From Verrucomicrobiota bacterium (GTDB lineage Bacteria; Verrucomicrobiota; Kiritimatiellia; SS1-B-03-39; UBA6053), in contig JAFIGC010000051.1 in the NCBI GenBank assembly GCA_020831635.1, forward strand, positions 1 through 33,125: a DNA stretch of 33,125 nucleotides, in the 5' to 3' direction. The notes under the pieces were generated by a model. That model saw only the letters and a list, made by a program, of their open reading frames with translations. It did not search any database and was not told the origin of the DNA. Positions within the stretch are counted from its first letter, which is position 1, and each line of letters begins with the position of its first letter. Positions 32,693 to 33,125 of the stretch are shown here, in pieces. The position numbers and the translations under genes are program-made.

Positions 32693-32717
32693 TTGTATCA
32701 CAGCATATTAAACATCA
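32676..32717. promoter_or_regulatory. Perfect 13-bp inverted repeat over the intI start
   Basis: TGATGTTTAATAT (32676-32688) and ATATTAAACATCA (32705-32717), spacer 16. The left arm lies in the first codons, the right arm overlaps the promoter -10 and spacer. It could be an operator or an mRNA hairpin. Confidence 0.6.
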
Positions 32718-32730
32718 CCCACACCGTCAA
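32702..32730 (-). promoter_or_regulatory. Candidate sigma70 promoter of intI
   Basis: On the minus strand TTGACG (-35), a 17-base spacer and TATGCT (-10). The start of transcription would be only a few bases from the ATG at 32692, implying a leaderless or nearly leaderless mRNA. Confidence 0.6.
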
Positions 32731-32807
32731 GTGTCTTTTTTTAAAGAAAAAGCTTGCACTGATAACGCCCATTGATGTAGAAAAACCAAAAAAACCATGA
32801 AATTCAA

Positions 32808-32820
32808 TATAATGTTGATA
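32808..32820 (+). promoter_or_regulatory. Candidate attI core with TATAAT box
   Basis: A perfect -10 box TATAAT (32808-32813) runs straight into GTTGATA (32814-32820), two bases before the small ORF. GTT is the invariant integron crossover trinucleotide; the last two bases do not fit GTTRRRY. No good -35 box is seen. Confidence 0.4.
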
Positions 32821-32822
32821 AA

Positions 32823-33080
32823 ATGAAAATTAATATAAGCAAAATCGGAACACTAACTTTTTGGATTGGACTAGTCGTCGTCAATTTTTATACGCTCATG
32901 CGTCTTTATTTGATAGACGATATGTGGACATTCTTTATGACTTTGGGAAATCTTTTTATTTTTCTAGCCATTTTTTCCATATGTCATTTTCATGAGAATC
33001 GAACGATAGACCGAAGAAAAAATGAGCACTCCGAAAATCATGACGGTAAAACCGAACTAATGCCAAATTATCAACAATAA
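32823..33080 (+). CDS. Small AT-rich two-span membrane protein, candidate integron cassette gene
   Basis: An 85-residue protein of unknown family. Two hydrophobic stretches (about 8-28, IGTLTFWIGLVVVNFYTLMRL, and 34-54, MWTFFMTLGNLFIFLAIFSICHF) are followed by a charged tail (HENRTIDRRKNEHSENHDGKT). Base composition is far richer in A and T than the rest of the window. It starts two bases after GTTGATA, and its final codons overlap TATCAAC (33069-33075), the exact complement of that heptamer. Tight packing between two such sites is how integron cassette genes are built. It has no ribosome site, so leaderless expression from the TATAAT box is possible. Function unknown. Confidence 0.6.
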   Translation: MKINISKIGTLTFWIGLVVVNFYTLMRLYLIDDMWTFFMTLGNLFIFLAIFSICHFHENRTIDRRKNEHSENHDGKTELMPNYQQ

Positions 33081-33125
33081 AGGTCGTAGCGAAAGCTCCG
33101 CGTAGCGGAGCTTTCGACTGCACCT
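33069..33125 (+). other. Candidate attC site, cut by the window end
   Basis: Starts with TATCAACAAT, resembling the RYYYAACAAT left end of attC. A hairpin follows: CGAAAGCTCCGC (33090-33101), loop GTA, GCGGAGCTTTCG (33105-33116), enclosed by a 5-by-5 internal loop and AGGT/ACCT (33081-33084, 33122-33125). There is no T-tract, so it is not a normal terminator. The matching right end (expected ATTGTTGATA-like) would lie just outside. It could instead be a dispersed hairpin repeat. Confidence 0.5.

Noticed and set aside
33090-33116. Hairpin as an intrinsic terminator of the small ORF
   Set aside because: No T-tract follows, and the preceding TATCAACAAT and symmetric outer arms fit an attC better; the terminator idea stays possible only if the right end of attC is missing.

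Overview
The window is a moderately GC-rich bacterial chromosome segment with 24 recognisable protein genes, one tRNA gene, and a repeat-rich accessory zone near 18.8-23.5 kb. Several features fit the PVC superphylum, most likely Verrucomicrobiota or Kiritimatiellota: secreted FKBP proteins, a fucose-degradation set, the ParE/ParC type, and intergenic repeats built on ATCCGTGTGC and TTCAGTGGTT. This placement is inferred from gene content and repeat style, not from a marker-gene tree.

Layout: (1) 0.5-3.2 kb, minus strand: a three-gene overlapping operon of Lrp/AsnC regulator, class I/II aminotransferase and GHMP sugar kinase. (2) 3.5-5.6 kb, plus: a large glycoside hydrolase of the fucosidase-like type, preceded by two palindromic operator candidates. 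(3) 5.8-11.4 kb, minus: FGGY sugar kinase, L-fucose isomerase, a lipoprotein, then a FetA/FetB-type ABC pair. With the hydrolase, this can release L-fucose and take it to L-fuculose 1-phosphate; no aldolase lies in the window. (4) 11.5-16.2 kb, minus: clpX, clpP, tig (the classic proteostasis operon) and a secreted FKBP isomerase, with two clear intrinsic terminators. (5) 16.4-18.8 kb, plus: tRNA-Leu(GAG), a UbiA-like prenyltransferase six bases behind it, and a GH28-type pectin hydrolase.

(6) 18.8-23.5 kb is an accessory zone. Its centre is a divergent pair of membrane proteins of unknown function, one ending in an ExbD/TolR-like domain. Broken copies of both genes lie on the left and a broken copy of one on the right. 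The zone also holds dispersed short repeats, REP-like palindromes, a nested palindromic insertion, a helically phased heptamer array, and an AT-rich single-span protein gene.

(7) 23.5-30.8 kb, minus: parE, parC, an L,D-transpeptidase and two tandem membrane GTPases, in one tightly packed run. (8) 31.3-33.1 kb: an integron integrase (IntI) with an extended N-terminus, its own promoter and a perfect 13-bp inverted repeat over its start. Upstream lies a divergent AT-rich small membrane-protein gene bounded by GTTGATA on the left and TATCAAC plus a long hairpin on the right. This looks like attI and the first cassette of a chromosomal integron whose array continues past the window end.

The most notable candidates are the integron boundary, the duplicated and decaying ExbD-like/membrane-protein module, the phased CGCTTAA array, and repeat DNA that appears to have become protein-coding in ParC and in the UbiA-like protein.
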